12,385 bases of DNA, taken from assembly GCA_964410485.1 (NCBI GenBank), contig CAYPHJ010000125.1, forward strand, positions 1-12,385, given 5' to 3'. Shown here piece by piece: positions 1 to 6,693 of this stretch (position 1 is its first letter; the number at the start of each line of letters is the position of its first letter). The notes beneath the pieces are model-generated. The model made no database searches, was not told the origin of the DNA, and saw only the letters and a list, made by a program, of their open reading frames with translations. This DNA comes from CAYPHJ01 sp964410485. GTDB taxonomy: Bacteria; Desulfobacterota; Binatia; UBA9968. Position numbers and translations under genes: made by a program.

Positions 1-23
1 TTATTAGTACACGAAGTCAGGTT

Positions 24-1043
24 ATGAAACCGACGAGTTCACAAGTTATCAGTCATCAATATACGAGTAAGGAGTGGCTCGTTGAGGTATGCCACGTCAA
101 GAAGTACTTCCCGGTGCTGAGTGGCATTATCGTCCGGCGCACAGTGGGCTGGGTCAGAGCCGTGGACGATGTCAGCTTCGCCATTCGGCGCGGAGAGACG
201 TTGGGGCTTGTAGGGGAGTCTGGCTGCGGCAAGACGACCATTGGGCGCTGCATTCTCCAGCTCGAGCGCCCCACGGCGGGCGAGATTCTCTATGAAGGCG
301 AGGAGATGACGCGGATGAGCGATGTGGAGCTCCGCCCCCTCAGGCGCAAGATGCAAATTGTTTTTCAGGATCCCTATAGCTCGCTTAATCCTCGGATGAC
401 CATCGGACAGATCATTAGCGAGCCGATTCGGGTGCACGGGCTTTCACAGAACGGCGCCGACTGCCGTGACCGGGTGGATGCACTTCTTACTGTCGTCGGC
501 TTAAATCCGCTTATGGCGACCCGTTATCCGCACCAACTCAGCGGTGGGCAAAGGCAAAGGGTGGGCATCGCGCGTGCCCTTGCCGTTGAACCCAAGTTTA
601 TCGTATGCGATGAGCCGATTTCCGCCCTCGACGTCTCCATTCAGGCCCAGATCATCAACCTGCTCGAAGAGCTTCAGGAACGTTTTAACCTGACCTATCT
701 CTTCATAGCGCACGATCTCTCGGTTGTGCGCCATATCAGCGATCGGATAGCAGTCATGTACTTGGGAAAAATCGTCGAGATCGCCGGCCGCCAGGAGCTT
801 TACGAAAATCCACTCCATCCTTATACCAAGGCCCTCCTCTCCGCTGTGCCCATTCCTGACCCTGTCATTGAGAGCAAGCGCGATCGCATCGTGCTTGGAG
901 GAGAAGTTTCAAGCGCCGCCAGTCCTCCCAGCGGGTGCGTTTTCCACCCGCGCTGTCCCATTGCTGTCGAAGCATGCAGCCAAGCGGTGCCTGAGCTAAG
1001 AGAGATAAGATCCGCTCACTGGGTTGCCTGCATCCGTGTCTAG
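24..1043 (+). CDS. dppF: Peptide/nickel-type ABC transporter ATP-binding protein (DppF/OppF family)
   Basis: This is the ATPase subunit that powers uptake of peptides or similar solutes through a DppBC-type channel at the inner membrane. The 339 residues show Walker A (GESGCGKTT, about 64-72), Q-loop (Q115), signature LSGGQ (172-176), Walker B (FIVCDE, 192-197) and the switch histidine H230. The C-terminal oligopeptide-transporter extension is present: HPYTKALLSAVP near 265-276, then a cysteine-rich tail (C305, C311, C318, C336) of the GCxFHPRCP type. In some Opp/Dpp ATPases such cysteines hold an iron-sulfur cluster; that is family knowledge, not shown here. The frame is open to the window edge, so the ATG at 24 is a likely but unproven start; no strong ribosome site precedes it. 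A TAG at 5-7 in another frame could be the end of an upstream dppD-type gene. The substrate is unknown, so the symbol marks family only. Confidence 0.93.
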   Translation: MKPTSSQVISHQYTSKEWLVEVCHVKKYFPVLSGIIVRRTVGWVRAVDDVSFAIRRGETLGLVGESGCGKTTIGRCILQLERPTAGEILYEGEEMTRMSDVELRPLRRKMQIVFQDPYSSLNPRMTIGQIISEPIRVHGLSQNGADCRDRVDALLTVVGLNPLMATRYPHQLSGGQRQRVGIARALAVEPKFIVCDEPISALDVSIQAQIINLLEELQERFNLTYLFIAHDLSVVRHISDRIAVMYLGKIVEIAGRQELYENPLHPYTKALLSAVPIPDPVIESKRDRIVLGGEVSSAASPPSGCVFHPRCPIAVEACSQAVPELREIRSAHWVACIRV

Positions 1044-1058
1044 AAAATGGAGTCTCTT

Positions 1059-1096
1059 GACAGCCCAAAGACAGATGGAATACGTCTAGGGCTGTC
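1059..1096 (+). repeat. Two-step inverted repeat (hairpin) between dppF and the binding-protein gene
   Basis: GACAGCCC (1059-1066) pairs perfectly with GGGCTGTC (1089-1096). Inside it AGAC (1069-1072) pairs with GTCT (1084-1087), leaving an 11-base loop. No T-run follows, so it is not a classical intrinsic terminator. In operon position it could be a processing or stabilising hairpin that sets the level of the downstream binding protein against the ATPase. A TTGACA (1057-1062) overlaps the left arm, but no good -10 box lies at the right spacing. Confidence 0.5.
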
Positions 1097-1150
1097 TAAC
1101 AGCCGTCAGCAGTTGTCGCCGGCAAAATGAATCAACTGGAAAATTAAAAA

Positions 1151-1156
1151 AGGAGG
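1151..1156 (+). promoter_or_regulatory. Strong ribosome binding site for the ABC binding-protein gene
   Basis: AGGAGG sits in an A-rich stretch 6 bases before the ATG at 1163. It fixes that start and suggests high translation, as expected for a binding protein needed in excess over the membrane subunits. Confidence 0.8.
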
Positions 1157-1162
1157 TGCGTC

Positions 1163-2782
1163 ATGAGAGTTTCGAGAGAACTCGGCAGGAACTCGTATCT
1201 CACGATTCCGCTGACTGTTTTTCTCGCTTTGATCCTTTTCCAAGGCTCTGGTCCGGCCGCAGAGAGAGAAAAGCCGCGCCAGGGAGGGGAATTGGTCTTC
1301 GCCGTAGGGGGAACCCCTCCCTCTTTCGATGGCCATCGGGAGACCACCTTTGCCATGCTCCATCCCGTGTCCCCTCACTACAGCACGCTCTTGCGCTTCG
1401 ATCTTTTGAACTACCCAAAGATCGTCGGAGATGTGGCGGAGAGCTGGTCTGTCTCCAAGGATGGCCTGACCTATACCTTCAAGATCCGCAAAGGGGTTCA
1501 GTTCCATGACGGGAGCCAGCTTACGTCGATAGACGTCAAAGCGACGTATGACAAAATTATCTTCCCGCCGGAAGGAGTCGCCAGTGCCCGTCGGGCCTCT
1601 TATGCTATGGTCGATAAGATCGAAACGCCGGACGCCCACACGGTCGTCTTTCGCCTCAAGCATCCTTCGACCTCCTTTCTGGCGAACACGGCCTCCCCGT
1701 GGAACTATATCTATAAAGCCGACATCCTGGCCAAGGACCCCCGCTGGTATGAGAAAAACGTCATGGGAACCGGCCCGTTCGTATTTGTCGAGCATGTGTC
1801 AGGTTCCCATTGGGTGGGGAAGAAAAACCCCAACTATTTCGTGAAGGGCCGGCCTTATCTCGACAGCTACAGAGCGATCTTTATTCGCGACACGGCTCCC
1901 AGAGTGGCCGCGATTCGGAGCGGACAGGCGCTGATCGAGTTCCGAGGATTCAATCCGGCGGCCCGAGACGACCTCGTGAGGGCCTTGGGTGATAAGATCG
2001 TAGTTCAGGAGAGCTCGTGGATCTGCAATCTGACGGTGGTCATGAACAACGAGAAAAAGCCCTTCGATGACCCGCGCGTCAGGCGCGCCCTCACCCTTGC
2101 CATTGATCGGTGGGAGGCCTCCAAGGCCCTTTCCAAGATCTCGCTGATGAAATATGTCGGAGGCATGTTCCGGCCTGGCTCGGAGTTCGCAACCCCTGAG
2201 GCGGAGCTGACCAAGCTCGCCGGGTTTGGCAAAGACATCGAGGTGTCCCGCAAGGAAGCCAGAAGGCTCCTAAAAGAAGCCGGGGTTCCCGAGGGGTTTT
2301 CCTTTACCCTCAAAAACCGAAATATCAAAGAGCCCTATGAAGTCACAGGAGTCTTTCTCATCGATCAGTGGCGCAGGATCGGTCTCAACGTCGGCCACGT
2401 CCAGCAAGAGGGGGGTCCCTACTTTGGTGATTTCCGGCAGGGGAATTACGACGTCGGTGTCGATTTCAACTGCGATTTCATGGATGAGCCGGATCTCCAG
2501 CTCCTGAAGTTTTTGAGCAGCGATAAAAGCCCGCTCAACTATGGCCGATACAAGGACCCCGTCCTGGACGACCTCTACGAAAAGCAGGGCCGCGCGGCCA
2601 ATTTGAAGGAGCGGCTTAAGTTGCTCCGGCAGTTTGAGAAGCGAGCGCTGGATGAGCAGGTCTATCAGTTCCACATCCTCTGGTGGCAGAAGGTCAATCC
2701 CCATTGGGCCAAGGTCAAGGGCTACAAGGCCGTGCCCAGCCACTACTTCATGCATCTCGGGGATATCTGGCTATCCGAGTGA
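1163..2782 (+). CDS. Periplasmic substrate-binding protein of a peptide/nickel-type ABC transporter (SBP_bac_5 family)
   Basis: This 539-residue protein captures the substrate in the periplasm and delivers it to the DppBC-type permease encoded next to it. The N-terminus is a secretion signal: charged residues to about 10, a hydrophobic core about 12-28, and a probable cut near GPAA-ER at 33-34. The mature part opens with GGELVFAVGG and then the family's DVAESWSVSKDGLTYTFKIRKGVQFHDG block, typical of cluster C binding proteins (DppA, OppA, NikA, GsiB). Length matches the family. There is no lipobox, so it is probably soluble and periplasmic. A perfect AGGAGG decides the start. It lies 119 bases after the ATPase gene and 88 before the permease, and both spacers hold hairpins. 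Ligand specificity cannot be read from the sequence; peptides, opines, glutathione or nickel chelates are all possible for this family. Confidence 0.93.
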   Translation: MRVSRELGRNSYLTIPLTVFLALILFQGSGPAAEREKPRQGGELVFAVGGTPPSFDGHRETTFAMLHPVSPHYSTLLRFDLLNYPKIVGDVAESWSVSKDGLTYTFKIRKGVQFHDGSQLTSIDVKATYDKIIFPPEGVASARRASYAMVDKIETPDAHTVVFRLKHPSTSFLANTASPWNYIYKADILAKDPRWYEKNVMGTGPFVFVEHVSGSHWVGKKNPNYFVKGRPYLDSYRAIFIRDTAPRVAAIRSGQALIEFRGFNPAARDDLVRALGDKIVVQESSWICNLTVVMNNEKKPFDDPRVRRALTLAIDRWEASKALSKISLMKYVGGMFRPGSEFATPEAELTKLAGFGKDIEVSRKEARRLLKEAGVPEGFSFTLKNRNIKEPYEVTGVFLIDQWRRIGLNVGHVQQEGGPYFGDFRQGNYDVGVDFNCDFMDEPDLQLLKFLSSDKSPLNYGRYKDPVLDDLYEKQGRAANLKERLKLLRQFEKRALDEQVYQFHILWWQKVNPHWAKVKGYKAVPSHYFMHLGDIWLSE

Positions 2783-2787
2783 AAGCG

Positions 2788-2855
2788 GTTAGGCGTGAGC
2801 GCGTAATGGTGAGGTGAGAACGCTGAACTCCTAACGCCTTACATCTCACCTCACG
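2788..2855. repeat. 7-base-period word repeat in two inverted halves (binding protein-dppB spacer)
   Basis: On the + strand, GTNAGNN-like words begin at 2788 (GTTAGGC), 2795 (GTGAGCG) and 2809 (GTGAGGT), with a degenerate GTAATG at 2803. On the - strand, exactly phased 7-base words run GTGAGAT (2849-2843), GTAAGGC (2842-2836), GTTAGGA (2835-2829) and GTTCAGC (2828-2822). The two halves form a perfect 11-base inverted repeat, 2809-2819 with 2844-2854, around a 24-base loop. The element fills most of the spacer and ends 15 bases before the dppB start. Confidence 0.75.
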
Positions 2856-2870
2856 ATCTGCCCACAAGTC

Positions 2871-3824
2871 ATGCGCCGGTACATCCTCAAGCGGCTGTTG
2901 CTCATGATTCCCACGCTACTCGGGGTGGCGGCCCTGGTCTTTCTCCTGCTCCGGGTGGCCCCCGGAGACATAGTGGAGCTTAAGTACGCCGGGACGGGGA
3001 CTTATGCCCCCAAAGAAGCGCTCGATCAGGAACGGGCTCAGCTCGGATTGGACAAACCGCTCTGGCACCAATTTGGGAGCTGGATTTGGGGGCTCGTCCG
3101 GTTGGATTTTGGCACCTCCATGTGGACCGGCCGGTCGGTCGCTCATGAGATCGCCATCCGTCTGGAGCTGAGTCTCCAGTTGGCCCTGATGGCTACCTTC
3201 GTGGCGGTTCTCCTTTCCATTCCGCTCGGAACCCTGGCAGCCCTCAAGCAGGATACCTGGGTCGACTACCTCGTGCGGGTTTTCTCCATTGCCGGTCTTG
3301 CCATGCCATCGTTCTGGCTGGGGATTCTTATCATCCTCGGTTTTCTCATTATCTTTCAGTGGCTCCCGCCTTTGACCTTTACCCCCTTTTGGGTCGATCC
3401 CAAAGCCAACTTGACGCAGCTTATCTGGCCGGCTCTGGCGGTGGGATATCGTTATTCGGCTGTGGCAACGCGCATGACTCGTTCGGCGGTCCTGGAAGTT
3501 TTGCGGGAGGACTACATTCGAACTGCGCGGGCCAAGGGCCTGTGGGAGAAGGTGATCCTCGTTCGACATGCGCTGAAAAACGCCATGTTGCCGGTGATCA
3601 CGGTTATCGGCCTTGAATTTGCGTTTTTGCTCGGCGGGCTGGTCGTTACGGAACAGGTTTTCAATCTTAACGGCATAGGGATGCTTTTCGTCGAGTCCAT
3701 CGCGCAGCGCGACTACATCATGGTCCAGACGCTGGTGCTCCTCATCTCTTTCGTGTTTATTTTTGTCAATTTCACCGTGGACCTGGTGAATGCCTGTCTG
3801 GATCCGCGCATCCGGTACCAATAG
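2871..3824 (+). CDS. dppB: ABC transporter permease, DppB/OppB type
   Basis: This is one of the two membrane subunits forming the translocation channel. It has 317 residues, usual for the family. It starts RRYILKRLLLMIPTLLGVAALVFLLLRVAPGD, a first membrane helix (about 9-28) followed by the conserved periplasmic PGD. Further hydrophobic segments lie near 102-125, 135-165, 185-200, 240-262 and 284-308. The cytoplasmic EAA loop that docks on the ATPase is clear at about 216-244 (IRTARAKGLWEKVILVRHALKNAML). The C-terminus DLVNACLDPRIRYQ is the family ending. No clear Shine-Dalgarno precedes the ATG; the spacer just upstream is the 7-base-period inverted repeat, so translation may depend on coupling or on that structure. 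A long antisense frame over this gene is a shadow. Confidence 0.94.
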   Translation: MRRYILKRLLLMIPTLLGVAALVFLLLRVAPGDIVELKYAGTGTYAPKEALDQERAQLGLDKPLWHQFGSWIWGLVRLDFGTSMWTGRSVAHEIAIRLELSLQLALMATFVAVLLSIPLGTLAALKQDTWVDYLVRVFSIAGLAMPSFWLGILIILGFLIIFQWLPPLTFTPFWVDPKANLTQLIWPALAVGYRYSAVATRMTRSAVLEVLREDYIRTARAKGLWEKVILVRHALKNAMLPVITVIGLEFAFLLGGLVVTEQVFNLNGIGMLFVESIAQRDYIMVQTLVLLISFVFIFVNFTVDLVNACLDPRIRYQ

Positions 3825-3833
3825 AAAATGAAA

Positions 3834-3914
3834 GTTCAATTGGTTCAAAAGGTTCAAATCGTTCAAAGCGTTTTGAACTGCTTAAACAACTTGAACGATT
3901 TGAACGTCTTCAAC
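3834..3914. repeat. Nine-unit, 9-base-phased array with inversion symmetry (dppB-dppC spacer)
   Basis: Starting at 3834 the spacer reads in steps of exactly nine bases: four GTTCAANNN units (3834, 3843, 3852, 3861), then five units of the complementary type (gttTTGAAC 3870, tgcTTAAAC 3879, aacTTGAAC 3888, gatTTGAAC 3897, gtcTTCAAC 3906). The best-paired parts are 3852-3866 and 3891-3905, a perfect 15-base inverted repeat around a 24-base loop. In RNA this would be a strong hairpin just upstream of the dppC start at 3925. Confidence 0.85.
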
Positions 3915-3924
3915 TTGGGGTAGA

Positions 3925-4818
3925 GTGACAGAAGAGCTTACCATCACGAAGGAGCCGCAAGCACTTTCGCACGTGCGAGGCTGGCTCAGCATTTCGTTGC
4001 GCTTTGCGCGGGAGCGGCCTCTGGGGGCAGCGGGCGCGGTCATCATCCTGATCATGATCGCGGCCGCCTTCCTCGCTGATGTGATCGCGCCTCATGACCC
4101 GCTGGAAACCGATTACACCGCGATGCTTCAACGACCGGGTTCCGTCCACTGGTTCGGTACGGATTCCTTTGGCCGTGATGTTTTATCCCGAATTATCTAT
4201 GGGTCCCGTACGGCATTGTGGGTCGGATTTTCCTGTTCCTTCATGGGAGCGACGGTTGGCGCCGTGATCGGAGTGGTCAGCGCCTATTTTGGCGGCAGAA
4301 CGGATCTGATCGTTCAACGTTTTATGGATCTCCTTCTTTCCTTTCCCCTGATCGTGCTGGCCCTCGTTGTAGTCGCGGTTCTCGGCACGGGAACGACGAA
4401 TGTGATCCTGGCGGTCACGATCCCGATGATTCCCCGCTGCGCCTTGGTCGTGCGCAGCAGCGCTTTGTCTCTGCGCCAGGCGCCATTTGTGGATGCGGCG
4501 CGAGCGCTAGGCTTCGGTCACCGCCGGATTATTTTTCGGCACATGCTGCCCAATGTCATGGCGCCCTATCTCATCATGCTCACGGCCTTTCTGGGTCAAG
4601 CGATTCTGCTCGAGGCCTCTCTCTCTTTCCTCGGCCTTGGAGTCACGGAGCCCACCCCGGCGTGGGGCTTGATGCTCCGCGGCGCGGCCGTCGAGTTTGC
4701 CGAGCGCGCGCCCTGGATGGCGATCTATCCCGGGATTGCGATCAGCCTCTCCGTCTTTGCTTTTAACTTGCTGGGGGATTCACTGCGCGATGCCCTCGAT
4801 CCGAAATTGCGCCTGTAG
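3925..4818 (+). CDS. dppC: ABC transporter permease, DppC/OppC type
   Basis: This is the second channel subunit, partner of DppB. It has 297 residues with a short cytoplasmic N-terminus and a first membrane helix about 34-53. The conserved periplasmic block APHDPLETD, then HWFGTDSFGRDVLSRIIYGSRTAL (about 75-98), is diagnostic of DppC. The EAA loop is at 190-211 (DAARALGFGHRRIIFRHMLPNV), and later come LLEASLSFLGLG (228-239) and the ending GDSLRDALDPKLRL. The start is GTG at 3925 with a GGGG a few bases upstream; the first ATG would cut into the membrane domain. It follows dppB after a 100-base spacer filled by the 9-base repeat array and appears to be the last gene of the operon. Confidence 0.94.
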   Translation: MTEELTITKEPQALSHVRGWLSISLRFARERPLGAAGAVIILIMIAAAFLADVIAPHDPLETDYTAMLQRPGSVHWFGTDSFGRDVLSRIIYGSRTALWVGFSCSFMGATVGAVIGVVSAYFGGRTDLIVQRFMDLLLSFPLIVLALVVVAVLGTGTTNVILAVTIPMIPRCALVVRSSALSLRQAPFVDAARALGFGHRRIIFRHMLPNVMAPYLIMLTAFLGQAILLEASLSFLGLGVTEPTPAWGLMLRGAAVEFAERAPWMAIYPGIAISLSVFAFNLLGDSLRDALDPKLRL

Positions 4819-4900
4819 GGCTTTGGCGGCGGCGTTTAAGCCATTCGCATCGTGTCGAGCTTCTTGTGAGTGAGGGTGATCTCTGGAACAGGGGAGCAAA

Positions 4901-5341
4901 TTGACTAGATCAGCTGTCGGAATAATCCTGCTAGTCGCGGGTGTGGTATTGATTGGGATCTATCTGGTTTGGCAAGTCGTGCCCGGATCTTTTGAAGCCG
5001 AGGAGGATCCGCACTCGCGAGAATTCCTGAGCAGGGTTGCTGCGGAAATCAATCGCTCGGTGCCGGTGATGATCGATAGGGAAACGGAACTCCTCCCATC
5101 CGAGTTCACCGATCGAATGCTAGTCTATAATTACCGTCTGATCAATTTCTCCGCCAGCACAATCGATCACGCCAGATTTATTGCCGCGGCGAAAACTCAA
5201 GTTACCGAAGGAGCATGCAAGACACCCGAAACACGCGACGGATTGCTAAAGCGAGGCATAACCCTGCGCTATGCCTATTTCGACAAGGATAAACAGCCGA
5301 TTGCGACTATCGATGTCAGCCCTTCCGACTGTGGCTTTTAG
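4901..5341 (+). CDS. Hypothetical protein with one N-terminal membrane anchor
   Basis: I do not recognise a characterised function. The 146-residue protein has one hydrophobic helix (about 5-27), then a soluble domain that is probably periplasmic. The pattern VPVMIDRETELL (54-65), a middle LVYNYRLINFSA stretch (74-85), and two cysteines (C106, and C144 in the ending SPSDCGF) recall small uncharacterised membrane-anchored proteins in many Gram-negatives. That resemblance is from memory and not a named family. The cysteines could form a disulfide outside the cytoplasm. The start is TTG at 4901, chosen because GGGGAG sits just upstream and the whole anchor follows. It lies 82 bases after dppC on the same strand, with no obvious promoter, and converges with the TctC-type gene. 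A link to the transporter is not supported. Confidence 0.75.
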   Translation: MTRSAVGIILLVAGVVLIGIYLVWQVVPGSFEAEEDPHSREFLSRVAAEINRSVPVMIDRETELLPSEFTDRMLVYNYRLINFSASTIDHARFIAAAKTQVTEGACKTPETRDGLLKRGITLRYAYFDKDKQPIATIDVSPSDCGF

Positions 5342-5376
5342 TGCGGGATGGCCGGGTGTGGTTTTTTCCGCGAGAA

Positions 5377-5398
5377 ATCCTTCACTACGTTTCAGGAT
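5377..5398. repeat. Short hairpin resembling a dispersed intergenic element
   Basis: ATCCT (5377-5381) and AGGAT (5394-5398) bracket a 12-base loop. Read on the - strand, together with the adjoining hairpin at 5399-5420, it resembles the phrase CATCCTGA-GAAGGAT that I recall recurring in intergenic regions of environmental genomes. That recollection needs a search. Confidence 0.4.
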
Positions 5399-5420
5399 GA
5401 CAGCCTCCTTTGAGGCTGTC
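5399..5420. terminator. Perfect 9-base-pair hairpin between convergent genes (possible terminator)
   Basis: GACAGCCTC (5399-5407) pairs perfectly with GAGGCTGTC (5412-5420) around a CTTT loop. The right arm touches the TGA stop of the minus-strand TctC gene (5419-5421). No T-run directly follows on either strand, so it may act as a transcript-end stabiliser or factor-aided terminator rather than a classical intrinsic one. Its arms share GACAGCC with the hairpin at 1059-1096. Confidence 0.5.
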
Positions 5421-6444
5421 ACTTGAGAATTTCTTTTGCCCTGGGGACCAGAGTCGGATCGAGAGTGAACATTCGCCTTACGTTTCGTTCCAGCTCCGCT
5501 CCGTCAAGCGGGTTAATGTCTAGTTTTGCCTTTTTTGCCTCGGCAAGAAAGTCGTTGTCTTTCATGACGTCCATGAAAGCTTTTTGCAAGGTCATGATGC
5601 GATCCTTTGGCGTGCCTGGAGGAACGACGTATGGCCGGGCGGCCGGCCCGACGCTGTGAACCAAAGCCTCGATCAGCTTTTTCGCTTCCTCCGTTTTTGC
5701 ATAGCTCATCACCAACGGGACATTGGCAAGCTCCGGGTGCGGCTTTGCCGTGGCTTGCAGGACAATGTTAAGGTCGCCGCTTTTCACCTCATTGGGCCAA
5801 GTTGCCCTGAAGGATTCCCACGCGTTGCACACGCCGTGAACTTCACCGCTGTTATACGCCAAGCGAATGTCCGCGGTGCCTTTGAAGCCCGAGACAAGCT
5901 GGGCAGGAAGTCCAATGGTTGCCATCAGAACCTTGGGAATATCGTCCGTAGCCGCGCCTGCGCCCACTCCGCCAAGCTTGATGTTTGCCTTGGTGGCGAG
6001 CCATTGATCCATGCTGGTGACGCCAGATCTCTTGGAAATTCCAAAGGCGTAGTTGTCCTGAGCGGGAACCCCGATATAGCCGAATTTTGCCGCATCGAAT
6101 TCCACGCCGGGCTTACCTAAAAACTGTTGAACGAAGAGCCCACCGATGAAATGCCCGATCGTTAGGCCATCGGGTTTCGCGACCTTGTAGACATGATTGG
6201 CCGCAATGAGCATGCCTGCGCCAGGCATGTTTTCGACAACAAATGTCGGATTTCCCGGAATATACTTTCCGATGTGCCGGGCTATCGTGCGTGAATAGGT
6301 GTCGTAACCACCGCCTGCCGAGGCACCGACAATAATTCTTACCGTCTTGCCTTTATAAAAAAGCTCTTGGCTGAACGCCGGCACATGTAAAACAGCAGAA
6401 AGAACCAAAGCAATCGATGAAGTTTGGATCAACCTTTGCCACAT
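5419..6444 (-). CDS. TctC/Bug-family tripartite tricarboxylate transporter substrate-binding protein
   Basis: This 341-residue periplasmic binding protein belongs to the family that serves TctAB-type secondary transporters and binds carboxylates or other small solutes. The N-terminus MWQRLIQTSSIALVLSAV is a signal peptide with a probable cut near AFS-QE (25-26). The mature start carries the family pattern: GKTVRIIVGASAGGGYDTYSR (32-52), then IPGNPTFVVENMPGAGM (62-78), AANHVYKVAKPDG (81-93) and the usual C-terminal LDINPLDGAELERNVRRMF block. The frame stays open upstream to an ATG at 6615, but 6444 is preferred because AAGGAGG lies 5 bases before it and it gives a clean signal peptide. No TctA or TctB membrane genes lie in the window, so this is an orphan binding protein, as is common for Bug proteins. 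Ligand unknown. Confidence 0.9.
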   Translation of the reverse strand: MWQRLIQTSSIALVLSAVLHVPAFSQELFYKGKTVRIIVGASAGGGYDTYSRTIARHIGKYIPGNPTFVVENMPGAGMLIAANHVYKVAKPDGLTIGHFIGGLFVQQFLGKPGVEFDAAKFGYIGVPAQDNYAFGISKRSGVTSMDQWLATKANIKLGGVGAGAATDDIPKVLMATIGLPAQLVSGFKGTADIRLAYNSGEVHGVCNAWESFRATWPNEVKSGDLNIVLQATAKPHPELANVPLVMSYAKTEEAKKLIEALVHSVGPAARPYVVPPGTPKDRIMTLQKAFMDVMKDNDFLAEAKKAKLDINPLDGAELERNVRRMFTLDPTLVPRAKEILK

Positions 6445-6447
6445 AAG

Positions 6448-6458
6448 TCCTCCTTGAT
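6448..6458 (-). promoter_or_regulatory. Ribosome binding site that decides the TctC start
   Basis: On the - strand AAGGAGG ends 5 bases before the ATG at 6444. It outweighs the weak context of the upstream in-frame ATG at 6615. Confidence 0.8.
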
Positions 6459-6486
6459 CAGGGGCGGCTACGCGTTCACGGCTATT

Positions 6487-6588
6487 GACCTCCTTTAGCT
6501 GATCAACGACTGCAGCGTCGATTCTGAACAGTCTTGCCACTGTTTGTTCGACTTCTTCACCGCTCGGCGGATTGGTATCAATCTGCGA
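6487..6588 (-). pseudogene. C-terminal remnant of a second TctC/Bug-type gene
   Basis: In the same frame as the intact TctC gene and directly upstream, about 34 codons encode SQIDTNPPSGEEVEQTVARL and FRIDAAVVDQLKEV. This aligns without gaps to the C-terminal end of the intact protein (AKLDINPLDGAELERNVRRM, FTLDPTLVPRAKEI), with about 13 of 34 identical residues. The rest of the presumed gene is missing, an in-frame TGA lies immediately before the ATG at 6615, and the remnant no longer has its own stop before the intact gene begins. It looks like what remains of a tandem TctC-like pair after deletion. It might still be translated as a leader, but the strong ribosome site at 6448-6458 argues against a fused protein. 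Confidence 0.6.
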
Positions 6589-6664
6589 TTTGTCGCTCGA
6601 GTCGCAAGCGCCCATTCAAGAGCAACGCCCAGCTCCTTGACGGTAATTCCGATGATACGCCGCT

Positions 6665-6693
6665 ATTAACCTTATAAACGCAGGCAGTGTCAA
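6665..6693 (-). promoter_or_regulatory. Sigma-70-like promoter for the TctC transcript
   Basis: On the - strand a perfect TTGACA (6693-6688) is followed after 17 bases by GTTAAT (6670-6665), four of six matches to the -10 consensus. Transcription would begin near 6658, leaving a leader of about 210 bases that contains the TctC-like remnant. Confidence 0.55.

Noticed and set aside
1106..1795. A 229-codon - strand frame over the binding-protein gene
   Set aside because: It is antisense to a gene with a strong ribosome site and family motifs; no sign of a real protein.
2916..3866. A 316-codon open frame on the - strand across dppB
   Set aside because: It is antisense to a clear permease gene, its product is low-complexity and charged with no family pattern, and it arises from codon bias of the real gene.
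3834..3914. CRISPR array or tandem operator set
   Set aside because: Units are 9 bases with no unique spacers, polarity inverts midway and no cas genes are near. A CRISPR is excluded; operators remain unproven.
5419..6615. TctC protein starting at the upstream ATG (6615)
   Set aside because: It would bury the signal peptide behind 57 residues, and the strong AAGGAGG site marks 6444 as the start.
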